A program made the translations under genes and the position numbers. This document shows positions 63,200 to 64,000 of a DNA stretch of 64,000 nt, piece after piece. The stretch is from Pseudomonas sp. PDNC002 (lineage in GTDB: Bacteria > Pseudomonadota > Gammaproteobacteria > Pseudomonadales > Pseudomonadaceae). The DNA is taken from the NCBI RefSeq assembly GCF_016919445.1, contig NZ_CP070356.1, positions 2,884,001 through 2,948,000 of the forward strand, in the 5' to 3' direction. Each line of letters begins with the position of its first letter. The first letter of the stretch is position 1. Under the pieces are notes generated by a model that saw only the letters and a list, made by a program, of their open reading frames with translations, searched no databases and was not told the origin of the DNA.

Positions 63200-63406
63200 C
63201 ATTCCAGACCTTATATCGGGACCGTTTCGCCCCTCCGGAGCGAATCGATTCCCCTAAAATCTGAATGTGGAGTGCCCGTTTCGGCGGGTGCAACAGGGGG
63301 CCGGCGGGATACCAGTCTTGATCCTGCTGGCTTCTTTTTCATCACTTGACCGTGTTCGCTGGTGACGCGGAATCGGGCTTACAAGCCTTTGACTACAGGT
63401 ATAGAC
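63200..63406. promoter_or_regulatory. rpsA upstream/leader region
   Basis: 207 bases between the sulfotransferase gene and rpsA. Composition returns to the host pattern around 63290. A TTGACC hexamer near 63347 may be a -35 element, and GGCTTACAAGCC at 63376-63387 a small hairpin before the rpsA ribosome binding site. The region resembles the leader that in relatives follows cmk directly. Confidence 0.45.
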
Positions 63407-64000
63407 ATGAGCGAAAGCTTCGCAGAACTCTTTGAAGAAAGTCTGAAATCCCTCGACATGCAGCCGGGTGCAATCATCACCGGCATCGTGGTTGACATCG
63501 ATGGTGACTGGGTCACCGTCCATGCTGGCCTCAAGTCCGAGGGCGTCATCCCGGTCGAGCAGTTCTACAACGAACAGGGCGAGCTGACCATCAATGTGGG
63601 TGACGAAGTCCACGTTGCGCTGGACGCGGTAGAAGACGGCTTCGGTGAAACCAAGCTGTCCCGCGAAAAAGCCAAGCGTGCCGAGAGCTGGATTGTTCTG
63701 GAAGCTGCTTTCTCTGCCGACGAAGTGGTCAAAGGCGTCATCAACGGCAAGGTCAAGGGTGGTTTCACCGTCGACGTCAACGGCATCCGCGCGTTCCTGC
63801 CGGGTTCGCTGGTCGACGTACGTCCGGTTCGCGACACTACTCATCTGGAAGGCAAAGAGCTCGAGTTCAAGGTCATCAAGCTGGACCAGAAGCGCAACAA
63901 CGTTGTCGTTTCCCGCCGCAGCGTGCTGGAAGCCGAGAACAGCGCCGAGCGCGAAGCTCTGCTGGAATCCCTGCAGGAAGGTCAGCAAGTCAAAGGTATC
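63407..64000 (+). CDS. rpsA: 30S ribosomal protein S1, N-terminal part (3' end outside window)
   Basis: Largest ribosomal protein, which binds mRNA leaders and delivers them to the 30S subunit. The frame opens at ATG 63407 ([21 protein letters not shown]) and is still open at the window end after 198 codons; the family is about 560 residues. Two S1 OB-fold domains are seen: about residues 21-88 ([21 protein letters not shown]) and 105-170 ([19 protein letters not shown]). It should belong with cmk, but is displaced from it by the polysaccharide genes. Confidence 0.97.
   Translation, partial: MSESFAELFEESLKSLDMQPGAIITGIVVDIDGDWVTVHAGLKSEGVIPVEQFYNEQGELTINVGDEVHVALDAVEDGFGETKLSREKAKRAESWIVLEAAFSADEVVKGVINGKVKGGFTVDVNGIRAFLPGSLVDVRPVRDTTHLEGKELEFKVIKLDQKRNNVVVSRRSVLEAENSAEREALLESLQEGQQVKGI

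Overview
The window is a GC-rich Pseudomonas chromosome segment, probably from the P. aeruginosa group in the broad sense (P. nitroreducens / knackmussii / citronellolis-like relatives fit). The evidence is gene content and order: pyrG-kdsA-eno-ftsB-ispD, ispF-truD-surE-pcm-nlpD-rpoS-rsmZ-fdxA-mutS, recA-recX, finR/fpr, rimO-kup, ubiG-mupP-yciK and gyrA-serC-pheA-hisC-tyrA/aroA-cmk-rpsA. Species was inferred from recalled protein families and synteny, without any database search. No rRNA, tRNA, CRISPR array, prophage or intact insertion sequence was seen.

Layout. 1-4303: CTP synthase end, KDO-8-P synthase, enolase, FtsB, IspD. 4577-6017: a yedE-yedF (selenium/sulfur trafficking) pair on the minus strand. 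6107-9220: glutathione-dependent formaldehyde detoxification (LysR regulator divergent from adhC-fghA, with a perfect dyad between). 9280-14597: ispF to rpsS-type housekeeping genes ending in rpoS (sigma S), followed by a canonical GacA box and the RsmZ decoy sRNA. 14674-19842: fdxA, mutS, pncC, recA (with LexA box), recX. 19902-25766: LOG-family protein, beta-CASP metallo-hydrolase, a divergent phosphoketolase-family protein, two small proteins. 26092-29267: tapT, an EamA transporter, the ErdR-like response regulator, dgkA. 29414-31339: finR/fpr redox pair. 31627-36489: small enzymes, trmO, rhlG, a GT39 membrane glycosyltransferase, two DUF proteins. 36543-42319: rimO, kup, a DUF2790 protein and an orphan cbb3 oxidase pair (ccoN4-ccoQ4). 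42470-48172: a frameshifted Nudix gene, rluB with a long repetitive tail, a diguanylate cyclase, yciK-mupP-ubiG. 48543-51101: methylthioadenosine deaminase divergent from mtnA. 51335-60429: gyrA, then the aromatic amino acid/serine block serC-pheA-hisC-tyrA/aroA-cmk with overlapping or near-touching genes.

The most unusual segment is 60430-63406. In P. aeruginosa rpsA directly follows cmk; here about 3 kb of surface-polysaccharide genes lie between them: an orphan Wzm-type ABC permease without its ATPase, a truncated GspE-N-like (MshEN) domain, the C-terminal stump of a glycosyltransferase in another frame, and an apparently intact sulfotransferase-like gene with a coiled-coil tail. Base composition becomes clearly more AT-rich from about 61600. 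I read this as the remnant of a larger, horizontally acquired O-polysaccharide/capsule locus after an internal deletion.

Two families of intergenic repeats punctuate the gene-poor gaps: REP pairs built on a GTAGGAGCGGA...TCCGCGA motif (three places) and a longer 110-175 bp inverted-repeat element with CCCTCTCCC/GGGAGAGGG arms (four places). Several divergent gene pairs carry clear dyads that are likely operators.
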